The notes beneath the pieces were generated by a model, which did not search any database, had not been told where the DNA came from, and saw nothing but the letters and a program-made list of their open reading frames with translations. Below, piece by piece: positions 51,948 to 61,638 of a stretch of DNA of 64,000 bases. The stretch lies in the NCBI RefSeq assembly GCF_009766065.1, contig NZ_LMUE01000017.1, forward strand, positions 95,662 to 159,661, read 5' to 3'. The stretch's first letter is position 1. Every line of letters starts with the position of its first letter. A program made the position numbers and the translations under genes. This stretch comes from Dyella sp. S184. GTDB lineage: Bacteria > Pseudomonadota > Gammaproteobacteria > Xanthomonadales > Rhodanobacteraceae.

Positions 51948-54452
51948 TCATAACTTCGCGCGCAGCTCCACGCCCCACGTGCGTGGTGGCGTGATGTTCG
52001 CGTAAGCCGAGCCTAGTGGCGCCGCAGTATTGTCGACGCCGGTGACGTAGCGCTTGTCGAGCAGGTTGCTGACAAAGATGCCGACACCCCAGTGATCGCC
52101 CGGCGCATTCCAGTCCAGCCGCATGTCGACGCTCTGCTGCGAGGTGCCGACGGGGAAATTGGGACTGACCTGGCACGTGCCCTGGAATCCCGAATCGGCG
52201 TTGCAGCGTGTCTTGCCGCGAAAGCCGTAGGCGGCGTTATAGACCAGACTGCCGTTGAATACATCCGGCACGGTATAGCTGAGGTTGGCGGCACCGGAGA
52301 AGGAGGGAGTACCGGTGGGTTGGCCGGACAGGTTTTTGTTGTCCGTAGAGATGTAATGCGTGTAGGTCGAATCGATATAGGCGCCATTGAGACCCAACTG
52401 CAGATTGTCAAATGGTATCCACTGCAGCTCGACCTCCAGTCCATGAGCGTGCTGGTCGCTGGTGGATATCACGTATTCCGGAACGCCATTGGTACCCGCG
52501 GGTGCCGGCTGGAGCGACAGTCCCTGCAGGTTGTCGTAGGTGTAGTAGTACCCGGTCACATTGAACAACAGGTGCTGATCCGGGAACACGGTCTTGACGC
52601 CACCTTCGTAGTTGGTCACGTGCTCCGGCGCGTAGGTTCCGCCGACCTGCTGGAAGTTGAAGCCGCCGGCCTGGTAGCCCCTCGTCACGGACCCATAGGC
52701 CATCACGTTCGGGGTGAAATGGTAGTCCAGCACCACGCGCGGGCTGACGTTGCGCCAGTTGTCGCGCTTTTGTGTCAGCACACCGATAGGACCGGCGGTC
52801 TCGGGGGTGAATATGAGGTTTTGCTCGAACTCGGGAAGAACAAGGGAGTCAAAAATGGGATTCCCTGACGGAGGCAGCGCGGCCAAGGTGGCATCGAGCT
52901 GGGGTGCGTATCGTGGCGGGATGAACCAACTATATTGTTTCTGATCGAGGGTGAAACGCACGCCGGTGGTGAGGTTGAGCTTGTCGCTGAGGTGCCAGAT
53001 CACGTCGCCATAGGTCGCGTACGACGTGATGGTCTGGCTGTTGCGGACCTGTTCGCTCCAGGGGTCGCCGAGCAGGGAGGCCAGCTGCGGCATGGTTGGA
53101 ATGAGGCCATCGACCAGTGGCCATCCCACCTGGCTGGCAAAATTGTTGAGGATCAGCGTAGTCACGGAGTTGGTGTTGACGTCGACTTGGCTGGTTTGAT
53201 GCGACTTCTCCAAGTAGAAGCTGGTGCCGGTGACCCAGTCGATAAGGTCGGTGTTGCCCGATAGCTTGAACTCCTGATACCAGCTGTTGTTGTGCTCGAT
53301 GTTGGCTGTATCGAGATAGATGTTGTAGTTATTTGTGCCGTCGTAGTCGCCAAGGTTGAACGTGTCGAAGTTGCGCCACGCCGTGGTGGACGTGAAGCTG
53401 CCCCAGCTGAAGGTATGGTCGACGGTCAAGGTGGCGCCGTCAAAACGGCGCGTTTCGGCGGCACCGACGGCGTCGTTGTATAGCGGCGAATGCAAGGGGT
53501 CGAGGTAGGTCGCCGGATTGGCCGGGTATGGCGGTATGGTCATGCTGTTCAGTGGTGCCGGGAGCTGCATATAGCTCGACGGCGGAATCAGCCCGAATGC
53601 CGGATGCGGCGCCTGCTTGAGTTGCTCATGGTCCCAGGCCAGAAGGACGCGGGTATCAGGCGTGATGTTCCAGCGATACACGGCCCGCGTGCCCCAGTCG
53701 TCGTTCCCGCCGTAGTGCTTGCCGCTGGCGGCGTCTTTGACCCAACCGTCGCTCTGGTTGTCCAACACGCTCACGCGCAGTGCCATGTCCTGGTTCAACG
53801 GGATGTTCACCAGCGCATTGCCATAGCGCTCTCCGTAATTGCCATAGCGAAGAGTGCCCGTTGCCTCGAACTTGTCACTTGGTTCATTGGTAATGATGGA
53901 GATCGCGCCGCCAGCGGAATTGCGACCGAACAGAGTGCCTTGTGGACCTTTCAGCACCTCGATCCGAGCGATGTCGTTGAATGCCAGCAATGCGCCGCCG
54001 GTACGGGCGGCGTAGACACCATCCACATAGACACCGACCGCGGATTCCGTGCCGGCACCGAATCCGCTGCCACCGATGCCGCGCAGTTCATACGAGGGCT
54101 GGGTCGGCTGGTCGGCACTGACCACCAGGCCGGGCACGAAGATGTCCATCTTGCTGATGTCGGTGGCGGCCAGCGTCTGCACCTGTTTCGCAGTGATGAT
54201 CTGCAGCGGGATCGGTACCGACTGCATCTCCTGCGAGCGGCTTTGCGCCGTCACGGTGACGTTGCCGAGCAGCTTCGCCTTGTCAGCACTGGCGTTCTCA
54301 GGGCTGGCTGGCGTGCTGCTGGCGGCGGTGGCTGCATCCTGCGGTGCATTGTCGGCGGCGAGCGCGAGCAGTGGGCTGCACAGCAGCAGGGTGCCGCCGC
54401 CGAACAGCAGGCGATGCAGTGCGGAAGAAAGTGGACGTTGACGCATGCTCAT
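51948..54452 (-). CDS. TonB-dependent outer membrane receptor of the redox cluster
   Basis: An 834-residue receptor. Signal peptide about 1-31, ending LALAA, then a low-complexity linker and a TonB box (LGNVTVTAQ). The plug includes SVPIPLQIITAKQ, YELRGIGGSGFGAG, VGVYVDGVYAARTGG and RIEVLKGPQGTLFGRNSAGGAI, the type found in receptors for organic substrates rather than classical siderophores. The barrel ends with WGVELRAKL. The ATG at 54452 has a GGGGAG site six bases upstream. It lies 64 bp after the diheme cytochrome gene. No Fur-type or other operator was recognised in the short gap. The substrate is inferred to be that of the cluster. Confidence 0.92.
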   Translation of the reverse strand: MSMRQRPLSSALHRLLFGGGTLLLCSPLLALAADNAPQDAATAASSTPASPENASADKAKLLGNVTVTAQSRSQEMQSVPIPLQIITAKQVQTLAATDISKMDIFVPGLVVSADQPTQPSYELRGIGGSGFGAGTESAVGVYVDGVYAARTGGALLAFNDIARIEVLKGPQGTLFGRNSAGGAISIITNEPSDKFEATGTLRYGNYGERYGNALVNIPLNQDMALRVSVLDNQSDGWVKDAASGKHYGGNDDWGTRAVYRWNITPDTRVLLAWDHEQLKQAPHPAFGLIPPSSYMQLPAPLNSMTIPPYPANPATYLDPLHSPLYNDAVGAAETRRFDGATLTVDHTFSWGSFTSTTAWRNFDTFNLGDYDGTNNYNIYLDTANIEHNNSWYQEFKLSGNTDLIDWVTGTSFYLEKSHQTSQVDVNTNSVTTLILNNFASQVGWPLVDGLIPTMPQLASLLGDPWSEQVRNSQTITSYATYGDVIWHLSDKLNLTTGVRFTLDQKQYSWFIPPRYAPQLDATLAALPPSGNPIFDSLVLPEFEQNLIFTPETAGPIGVLTQKRDNWRNVSPRVVLDYHFTPNVMAYGSVTRGYQAGGFNFQQVGGTYAPEHVTNYEGGVKTVFPDQHLLFNVTGYYYTYDNLQGLSLQPAPAGTNGVPEYVISTSDQHAHGLEVELQWIPFDNLQLGLNGAYIDSTYTHYISTDNKNLSGQPTGTPSFSGAANLSYTVPDVFNGSLVYNAAYGFRGKTRCNADSGFQGTCQVSPNFPVGTSQQSVDMRLDWNAPGDHWGVGIFVSNLLDKRYVTGVDNTAAPLGSAYANITPPRTWGVELRAKL

Positions 54453-54516
54453 GCCGTGCTCCCCATGCATGGTGTGGCCGCACCTCACTGGCACGGCTCT
54501 GTATTGGTATCGGTTC

Positions 54517-55671
54517 TCAATGCAACGTCACACAGCTCCCCGGCTGCGCGGCGATCCACGCCTTGATCAGTGCCACGCCTTCGCGATGCACCGTACTGCG
54601 GCCGATCTCCGGCATCATCGTGCCCGGTTCGGTGGACGACAGTCGATATGGAATGATCGAGTCGTCCGGCCGGCCTGGCACGATGTCGAACAAGTGATCG
54701 CCGGTGCCCTGGCCAGCGGCGGTCGGCGGTTTGCAGATGCCGAGGTGACGATCTTCCGGCGTGTCGTAGGTCAGCGACAGCCCGGTGGTATTGGCCGCGC
54801 CGTGCGGGTTGTGGCAGTGGCCGCAGTTGATGTCGAGGTAGGCGCGTGCGCGCGCATCCAGCGGCGTCTGCGGATCGGCCCAATTCGCGTCGCGCGGTGT
54901 CGCAGCGGATGCCGGCGCACCGCTGAGGTAGTCCACCTGCATCAGGTGCTCGAGTTGGTTCTGCTCGCCGCTGGCATAGTGGTAATCCTTGTTGATGTGG
55001 CGTGCCTTCAGGCCGATCGGATGGATCTTGCGATCGATCCAGTCCTGCGCGTGGCAGCTGGCGCACTGGCTTTCATCCGGAACCACGTAGTTGAAATCCT
55101 CGCGGGCAGGTATGGTGTCGGTGGGTGTGGCATCGACCAGGGTAAGCGGCAACACCGCGCCGGTGCGGGCGAGTGTGGCCTCGGTCTGCGCGTCGTTCCA
55201 CACGTACGGCATCGCCGCCCAGCCGTCCTTGCGCCGCACCAGGATGCGCGTCTCGACCAGATGCACGTGTGCCATGTCGAGACCCTGGCCGGCGAAGTCG
55301 TGCGAGTAATCGTCGGTGCGTGCGATATCGCTGAACTTGCCACTGGCGCCGCGCGGGTAATAGAACGTCTTGCTGATTACCGTGCCGACCGGGAAGTCAA
55401 AAGTATCGCTGGGGTTGTACTTCGCCGAGGTGCCCTTCGGCATCCAGATCGTGCGCAGCTTGTGCGCGTAGTCAGTGAACAGTGGCGTATTGAGATCGTA
55501 CGGCACCACGCCGTCGTTGAGCTCGAGCTTGCCGTCGCGCACCTCGACCACGTGCCAGTCACTGAGTTTTGGCGGGCGACCGTCGGCGTGGAAGGTCACC
55601 GGCGGCATGCCGTGCTGGCATGCCGTCAACAACAGGGCGAGCAGCGGCAACACATGTCTGATCCACTTCAT
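54517..55671 (-). CDS. SO2930-type diheme c-type cytochrome lipoprotein (TIGR03806-like)
   Basis: A 384-residue exported protein with lipobox LLTAC (Cys18) and two haem-binding motifs, CASCH (203-207) and CGHCH (283-287). The N-terminal 180 residues, with PYDLNTPLFTDYAHKLRTIW and a FDFPVGTVISKTFYYPRG block, form the conserved domain of the HNE_0200/SO2930 family. This family recurs next to a parallel beta-helix lipoprotein, as here, with no known function as far as I recall. It starts 17 bases after the beta-helix gene. Electron transfer to or from an unidentified periplasmic substrate is the natural guess. Confidence 0.88.
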   Translation of the reverse strand: MKWIRHVLPLLALLLTACQHGMPPVTFHADGRPPKLSDWHVVEVRDGKLELNDGVVPYDLNTPLFTDYAHKLRTIWMPKGTSAKYNPSDTFDFPVGTVISKTFYYPRGASGKFSDIARTDDYSHDFAGQGLDMAHVHLVETRILVRRKDGWAAMPYVWNDAQTEATLARTGAVLPLTLVDATPTDTIPAREDFNYVVPDESQCASCHAQDWIDRKIHPIGLKARHINKDYHYASGEQNQLEHLMQVDYLSGAPASAATPRDANWADPQTPLDARARAYLDINCGHCHNPHGAANTTGLSLTYDTPEDRHLGICKPPTAAGQGTGDHLFDIVPGRPDDSIIPYRLSSTEPGTMMPEIGRSTVHREGVALIKAWIAAQPGSCVTLH

Positions 55672-55688
55672 CCGCACTGACGATACCC

Positions 55689-56927
55689 TCACACCTTCGG
55701 CTCCGGATTCAGCACCACCGGCGGCAACTTGGACAAGGTGCACTGATACGGCTTGGTGTCGGTGCTCGGATTCTTGTAGTCGTGCGCGCCGTCCGCATTC
55801 AGCACACCGTTGACGTCCTGGATGCAGATACGGTCACCCGCTGGCGGCAAGCCGTTCACCAGATCCTTCGGGTCGCTGTAACCATCCCACAGCACGTCCG
55901 GGAAGTGGCCGCTGAGCCCGTAGACCGCGGTCTTCAGGGTCTTCAGCTTGAGCCCGTCGGGCGAATCGCCACCGCCGGTGAGGCGGTTGCCGTAGATGTA
56001 GATGCCCTTCGGGTACGGGTTGTAGTCGGGGGCCACGCCGCGGGTGTTGTAGTAGTTGGTCGAGAAATAGCTGGCGACAATCAGGTTCGCGGTCTGGTTG
56101 TCGGCGATGTCGTTGTCGAAGATCTCCACCTTGTCGTTGGAGTTCACCACCACGCCGGAGCCCGCCGGCACGCTGGCCACCGCGGCGCCCTTGGCAGCGA
56201 AGTTGCCGGTGTTGTTGGCGAATACCTTGTTCTTGAATACCCGCGTGGCATGGCCAGCCTGCGACAGGTTTGGCATGTTGAAGACCAGGATGCCGCCGGT
56301 GTTCTTCGTGGCGGTGTTCTCGTACACGTCGGCGTTGATCGAGTTCTCGATCTCGATGCCGGCCACGTTCTGCTCGGCGCGATTGCGCCGCACGATGATG
56401 TTCTGCGACTGGCCGACATAGATGCCGGCGTCGGAGGCGCCGATCACCACCGAATCCTCGACCAGCACGTTCTGCGTCTTCACCGGATACAGGCCGTAGG
56501 CACCGTTGGTGGTTTGCGGGCCGGCGGTCCACTCGATGCGCACGCCGTGGATGGTGATGTTCTTGCCCTGGTTGATCTTCAGCGCGTCGCCCTTGGTGTC
56601 CTCGATCGCCAGGTTCTCGATGGTGAAATCGTTGGCGTTGACCAGCAGACCTTCAGGACCAACGACCTGGCCCTTGAACGACAACACGGTCTTGTCCATG
56701 CCGGCGCCGCGGATGGTGACGCCGTCGGTGCGCAGGCTGAGGCCGCGCTTGAGCGAGTAATGGCCGGCCGGTATCTCGATCACGTTGCCGGGTTTGGCGT
56801 CGAGCAGTTGCTGCTGCAACTTGCTCTCGAAGCTGGCGTCGGACTGGCTTTGCGCGGTGGGCGTCTGGCTGTTGCTGCAGCCGGCAAGGACGGCACCGAG
56901 CGTGATGGTGATGAGCAACTTGCGCAT
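55689..56927 (-). CDS. Parallel beta-helix repeat lipoprotein (TIGR03805-like)
   Basis: A 412-residue lipoprotein: LAGC lipobox (Cys17), then a right-handed parallel beta-helix built of about ten turns, e.g. GVTIRGAGMDKTVLSFKG, FTIENLAIEDTKGDALKI, ITIHGVRIEW, VLVEDSVVIGASDAGIYVG and IIVRRNRAEQNVAGIEIE. The pattern resembles pectate-lyase/NosD-type repeats and no catalytic set is obvious. It pairs with the diheme cytochrome directly downstream. Such pairs are, from memory, the TIGR03805/TIGR03806 two-gene unit. The ATG at 56927 keeps the lipoprotein signal; a longer frame to 57047 has no such feature. Confidence 0.88.
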   Translation of the reverse strand: MRKLLITITLGAVLAGCSNSQTPTAQSQSDASFESKLQQQLLDAKPGNVIEIPAGHYSLKRGLSLRTDGVTIRGAGMDKTVLSFKGQVVGPEGLLVNANDFTIENLAIEDTKGDALKINQGKNITIHGVRIEWTAGPQTTNGAYGLYPVKTQNVLVEDSVVIGASDAGIYVGQSQNIIVRRNRAEQNVAGIEIENSINADVYENTATKNTGGILVFNMPNLSQAGHATRVFKNKVFANNTGNFAAKGAAVASVPAGSGVVVNSNDKVEIFDNDIADNQTANLIVASYFSTNYYNTRGVAPDYNPYPKGIYIYGNRLTGGGDSPDGLKLKTLKTAVYGLSGHFPDVLWDGYSDPKDLVNGLPPAGDRICIQDVNGVLNADGAHDYKNPSTDTKPYQCTLSKLPPVVLNPEPKV

Positions 56928-57056
56928 GATCGTTGAACCCCAATTCGAACGGCATCTGCAGAGGGGTTCACTGTCACGCAATCGGCCGCGACTGGGGAGG
57001 GTAAATCGGCCAACGGAAGGGGGGCAAATCGGCCAGTATGACGACAAGTTGACAGA

Positions 57057-58136
57057 TCAGGCTGCCGCGCGACGGGCTTCCTGTGGGGCCATGCCGGTCC
57101 AGCGCTTGAACGCGCGCCGGAACTCGCGCGGATCGCTGAAACCGACCTCGCTGCCGATCTCGGCCACGCTCAGGTTGCCGCCCTGGAGCAGTTGCAGGGC
57201 GCGTTCGGCGCGTACCCGGTCGTGGATCTCGCGAAAGATCCGCCCACTTTCGGCCAGCTTGCGGCGCAATGAGCGCTCGCTGAGGTTGAGCGTGCGCGCC
57301 ACGTCATGCAGTTTCGGCGGTTGCCGCAACTGGCCACGCAGCAGACGTTCCACCGCGGCGACAATTTCCTGGTGCACGCTGCTGCCGCTTGGACGCTGCT
57401 GCATGCACAGCGCCAACGCCTGGCGTGCGGTGAGTGGGTTGTGACCGGGCAGTTCCTGCCCCAGCCATTGCACATCCACCAGCACGCGGTTGAGCGGCAT
57501 GCCGAACTGCACTTCACACTGGAACAGGTCGGCATAGGCCTGCCGATACGCCGGCTGCGGGTAGCTCAGTTCCAGTCGAGCGGGATTGAACGATGCGCCT
57601 AGCAACTGGCGTGCGATCGCTAGCGAGCTGGCGAACAGTTCCTCGCACAGGAACGGCAGCAACGCCGCGTCGCTGAAACGCGGCCACGCAACAACTGCCA
57701 CCTGACGCTCGTTGACCACCTCGAAGGTGACGTCGAGCAGGCTCCCGCAGACCTTGTGATATTCGATGCCCACGCCCATCGCCTCGCCGAAGGTGCGTGC
57801 GGTCATCATGGCCAGGCCAAGCAGACCGAAGCTGCCCAGCGTTTCGGTGCGCCCGACGCTAAGCCCGAGCCCCGGTTCGCCGATCGCCTGTAGCGCGCGA
57901 CGCACCACCATGCTGGCCTGCCGGTAGGAAACCCGCAGCGTCGGGTCGCTGAGCTGGCGTCGATCCAGGCCAAGCCCGGCGAACCAGTCATCGCAGGCGA
58001 TGCCGCGAGAGGCAGCCAGCTCGGTCAGGTACACCAATACGTTCGGCGGAATCTCGGCCGCCGTATAGCGCGGGTCATCCGTCAGCGGGGGGCTGACTGC
58101 GTGATTCAGGCCGATCAGACTGGCGGGACGTGCCAT
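57057..58136 (-). CDS. AraC-family transcriptional regulator with arabinose-binding-like N-terminal domain (PF12625 type)
   Basis: A 359-residue activator. The N-terminal two thirds resemble the PF12625 sensor domain (FGLLGLAMMTARTFGEAM and VQFGMPLNRVLVD); the C-terminal 100 residues hold two helix-turn-helix motifs, including LHDVARTLNLSERSLRRKLAESG and VAEIGSEVGFSDPREFRRAFKRWTG. Relatives control catabolism of amino acids, hydrocarbons or aromatic compounds. Its gene lies 129 bp upstream of the beta-helix gene in the same direction, so it probably activates the exported-redox cluster in response to its substrate. An in-frame ATG at 58172 is an equally possible start. Confidence 0.88.
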   Translation of the reverse strand: MARPASLIGLNHAVSPPLTDDPRYTAAEIPPNVLVYLTELAASRGIACDDWFAGLGLDRRQLSDPTLRVSYRQASMVVRRALQAIGEPGLGLSVGRTETLGSFGLLGLAMMTARTFGEAMGVGIEYHKVCGSLLDVTFEVVNERQVAVVAWPRFSDAALLPFLCEELFASSLAIARQLLGASFNPARLELSYPQPAYRQAYADLFQCEVQFGMPLNRVLVDVQWLGQELPGHNPLTARQALALCMQQRPSGSSVHQEIVAAVERLLRGQLRQPPKLHDVARTLNLSERSLRRKLAESGRIFREIHDRVRAERALQLLQGGNLSVAEIGSEVGFSDPREFRRAFKRWTGMAPQEARRAAA

Positions 58137-58245
58137 GGTGCGTTCGCTCGGAGCGCTTGCAAGCCGGACCATGCCGGCGTTCAGCCCTTTCTATCACGCA
58201 TGCGCCGCCGACCGCTTGCGCAATGCACAAGCGGTCGTGTAACGG

Positions 58246-61200
58246 TTACTCGCCGATCGTCAGCAGCGAGGCGTTGCCACCGGCCGCCGTGGTGTTGATG
58301 GTGAGCGTGCGCTCGCCGGCGAAGCGCAGCAGGTAGTGCGGGCCGCCGGCCTTGGGGCCGGTGCCGGACAGGTTCTCGCCGCCGAACGGCTGCACGCCGA
58401 CCACCGCGCCGATCTGGTTGCGGTTGACGTAGCAGTTGCCGACGCGGGCGTGGCTGGCGATGTAGTCGACGGTGTCGTTGATGCGGCTGTGGATGCCGAG
58501 GGTAAGGCCGTAGCCAGTGGCGTTGATCTGATCGACCACCTGCTTCAGCTCGCTGCCCTTCCAGCGGATCACGTGCAGCACCGGGCCGAACACTTCGCGG
58601 GTCAGCGTGGCCAGCGAGGGAATCTCGTAGGCGCGGGGGGCGAAGAAGGTGCCGTTGGCGGTGAGCGCCGGATCGAGCGCGACTTCGCCGATCTTCTTCG
58701 CTTCCTTGTCCATGCGCGCGGCGTGGTCGACCAGGATCTTCCTGGCGTCCTCGTCGATCACCGGACCGACGTCGGTGGACAGCTGACCCGGATCACCCAC
58801 CTTCAGCTCGCCCATCGCGCCGGCGAGCATCGCGCAGACCTTGTCGGCGATGTCTTCCTGCACGAACAGCACGCGTGCGGCCGAGCAGCGCTGGCCGGCG
58901 GACTGGAACGCGGAGGCGATCACGTCCTTGACGATCTGTTCGGGCAGGGCGGAGGAGTCGGCGATCATCGCGTTCTGGCCGCCGGTCTCGGCGATCAGCG
59001 CGGCGATCGACGCATTGCGCGCAGCCAGCGCGCGATTGATCGCCCAAGCGGTCTCGGTGGAGCCGGTGAAGGCGACGCCGGCGACGCGCGGATCGCGGGT
59101 CAAGGCGGCACCGACGGTAGCGCCGTCGCCGGGCAGATATTGCAGCACGTCGACCGGCACGCCGGCGTCGTGCAGCAGCTTGATCGCGGCATAGCCGATC
59201 AGCGAGGTCTGCTCGGCCGGTTTCGCAATAACGGCATTGCCGGCGGCGAGCGCGGCGCTGACCTGGCCCAGGAAGATCGCCAGCGGGAAGTTCCACGGGC
59301 TGATGCAGACGAATACGCCGCGGCCGTTGAGGAATAGCTGGTTGCTCTCGCCGGTCGGGCCTGGCAACTGTTCGGGCTGACCGAACAGGCGGCGTGCCAT
59401 GGTGGCGTAGTAACGCAGGAAGTCGGCGGCCTCGCGGATCTCGGCGATCGCGTCGGGCAGGCTCTTGCCGGCTTCACGCACGCACAGCGCGATGAACTCG
59501 CCGCGGTGCGCTTCGAGTTGTTCGGCGGCGTGTTCGAGGATCGCGGCGCGGCTGGCCGCGGGCAGACGATCCCAGCCGAACTGAGCGGCGACGGCATTGC
59601 TCAGCGCCTTGTCGACGGTGGCGCTGTCGGCGCTGATGTAACTGCCCACGGTCTGGCGGCGGTCGGCGGGGTTGGTCACCTGCACGGTCGGGCCGTTGGC
59701 GGTCGCGCCCGGCACCAGGGGAGCTGCGGCCCACGGGCCGGCATGGGCGTTGACCGCGTCGGCCATCGCCTTCAGTTCGTTGTCGTTGGAGAAGTTGACG
59801 CCCATGGAATTCTTCCGGAGTTCTGCGTAGATGTTGACCGGCAGCGGAATGCGCGGGTGGGGGATCGAAGCAAAAGCGCGTACGGTTTCGCACGGGTCGG
59901 CGACCAGGGTGCGCACCGGCACGCTCTCGTCGACGACGCGGTTGACGAAGCTGGTGTTGGCGCCGTTCTCGAGCAGGCGACGTACCAGGTACGGCAGCAG
60001 GTCCTCGTGCGTGCCGACCGGCGCGTACACGCGGCACGGCACGTTGAGGTTCTGCGGGCCGATCACTTCGGCATACAGGTCGGTACCCATGCCGTGCAGG
60101 CGCTGGTACTCGTACGGACGGCCCTGTGCGATGTGATGCACGGCGGCGATCGAGTGTGCGTTATGCGTGGCGAACTGCGGATAGATCAGTTCGACGCCGG
60201 CGTTGAACAGGCGCCGCGCACAGGCCAGGTACGACACGTCGGTGTTCGGCTTGCGCGTATACACCGGGTAACCGGCCAGGCCGTTTTCCTGCGCGCGCTT
60301 GATCTCGGCATCCCAGTAGGCGCCCTTGACCAGGCGCACATACCAGCGGCGATTCGCGGCGCGCGCGGTCTCGATCAGCCAGTCGATCACGAACGGGGTG
60401 CGCTTGGCGTAGGCCTGCACCACGATGCCGAGGCCGTTCCAACCTTGCAGCGAGGGGTGCGCGAACACGTCGCCGATGATGTCCAGCGACAGCTCGAGGC
60501 GTTCGGCCTCTTCGGCGTCCACCGACAACGCGATGCCGTACTTCATCGCCAGCTGCGACAGCTCCAGCAGTTTCTCGCTGAGCTGGCGGTGAGCGAGTTC
60601 GCGCTTGGCCACCTCATAGCGTGGGTGCAGCGCGGACAGCTTCACCGAGATCGACGGCGCGTCGGTGTGGTTCGCAAACGGGCCGCGCGCACCGATCGCG
60701 GCGATCGCGTTGCGGTAATCCTGCTGGTAGCGCTCGGCAGTCTCACTGGTCAGCGCCGACTCGCCCAGCATGTCGTAGGAATAGCGGTACACCGCGTATT
60801 CCTTCTTCGCGCAGCGATCCAGCGCTTCGTCGATGGTCTGCCCCATCACGAACTGGTGACCCATGATGCGCATCGCCTGACGCACGGCGAGGCGGATCGC
60901 CGGTTCGCCGGCGCGACCGACCAGCCGCTTCAGCGCGCCGGTGAAATCGTGACGGGTGTCCTCGGCGAGATTCACCAGATGCCCGGTGAGCATCAGGCCC
61001 CAGGTGGAGGCGTTGACGAACAGCGACTCGCTCTGGCCCAGATGTTTCTTCCAGTCGGCGTCGCCCAGCTTGTCGCGGATCAACTTGTCGGCAGTGGCCT
61101 TGTCGGGAATGCGCAACAGCGCTTCGGCCACGCACATCAACAGCACACCTTCCTCGGAGGAGAGGTCGTACTGGCGCATGAAGGATTCGACGGCGCTCTG

Positions 61201-61401
61201 GTCCTTGGCGCGCAAGCGCACCCGGCTGACCAGCTCAGCGGCAAGGTCGATCACCTTCTCGCGCTCGACCGGCGGCAAGGTCGCCTGGGCGAGCAGGTCG
61301 TTGACCGCCTCGGTCTCGTCGCGCAGCCATGCGGCCGTGATGCGCGCACGTGCGGGCCCGGCGCCAGCGGGGAGTTCGGGGCTGAGAATGGGTAGGGTCA
61401 C
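58246..61401 (-). CDS. putA: Bifunctional proline dehydrogenase / L-glutamate gamma-semialdehyde dehydrogenase PutA
   Basis: A trifold enzyme turning proline to glutamate: FAD-dependent proline dehydrogenase domain (about 120-450; YVRLVKGAYWDAEIKRAQ, VPCRVYAPVGTHEDLLPYLVRRLLENGANTSF) and NAD-dependent aldehyde dehydrogenase domain (about 540-1040; ISPWNFPLAIFLGQ, ETGG with catalytic Glu, catalytic Cys839 in SAGQRCSAARV). The product P5C is channelled between sites. There is no N-terminal ribbon-helix-helix domain, so this PutA should not be its own repressor. The GTG at 61401 (1051 residues) is preferred over the GTG at 61476, because a TACAAT hexamer at 61450-61445 looks like the -10 box; neither start has a strong ribosome binding site. 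It diverges from the DUF2244-cox genes. Confidence 0.93.
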   Translation of the reverse strand: MTLPILSPELPAGAGPARARITAAWLRDETEAVNDLLAQATLPPVEREKVIDLAAELVSRVRLRAKDQSAVESFMRQYDLSSEEGVLLMCVAEALLRIPDKATADKLIRDKLGDADWKKHLGQSESLFVNASTWGLMLTGHLVNLAEDTRHDFTGALKRLVGRAGEPAIRLAVRQAMRIMGHQFVMGQTIDEALDRCAKKEYAVYRYSYDMLGESALTSETAERYQQDYRNAIAAIGARGPFANHTDAPSISVKLSALHPRYEVAKRELAHRQLSEKLLELSQLAMKYGIALSVDAEEAERLELSLDIIGDVFAHPSLQGWNGLGIVVQAYAKRTPFVIDWLIETARAANRRWYVRLVKGAYWDAEIKRAQENGLAGYPVYTRKPNTDVSYLACARRLFNAGVELIYPQFATHNAHSIAAVHHIAQGRPYEYQRLHGMGTDLYAEVIGPQNLNVPCRVYAPVGTHEDLLPYLVRRLLENGANTSFVNRVVDESVPVRTLVADPCETVRAFASIPHPRIPLPVNIYAELRKNSMGVNFSNDNELKAMADAVNAHAGPWAAAPLVPGATANGPTVQVTNPADRRQTVGSYISADSATVDKALSNAVAAQFGWDRLPAASRAAILEHAAEQLEAHRGEFIALCVREAGKSLPDAIAEIREAADFLRYYATMARRLFGQPEQLPGPTGESNQLFLNGRGVFVCISPWNFPLAIFLGQVSAALAAGNAVIAKPAEQTSLIGYAAIKLLHDAGVPVDVLQYLPGDGATVGAALTRDPRVAGVAFTGSTETAWAINRALAARNASIAALIAETGGQNAMIADSSALPEQIVKDVIASAFQSAGQRCSAARVLFVQEDIADKVCAMLAGAMGELKVGDPGQLSTDVGPVIDEDARKILVDHAARMDKEAKKIGEVALDPALTANGTFFAPRAYEIPSLATLTREVFGPVLHVIRWKGSELKQVVDQINATGYGLTLGIHSRINDTVDYIASHARVGNCYVNRNQIGAVVGVQPFGGENLSGTGPKAGGPHYLLRFAGERTLTINTTAAGGNASLLTIGE

Positions 61402-61638
61402 AGAGTAAGCCGGTACGTTTGCAGGGACGGTGGGAAAACGCGGAATTGTACGCTGGACACGGTATGTCGGGTGCACAAACTAAGTGGATCGGTCAGTGTG
61501 CGGCGGCGGTTTGGAAGAACTGCCGAGGCGTCTGTCGAAGGGAATGAGTGCTACGCCCCGGACCGCGTGGGTGCGTCATTCTTGCCCGCTGACTCGCCGC
61601 GGCCTATCATTCCGCTGTTCCAGGCACGCCGGATCTCC

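Noticed and set aside
59506..61395. A 629-codon open frame antisense to putA
   Set aside because: Shadow of the PutA coding sequence; no start signal or recognisable motif.
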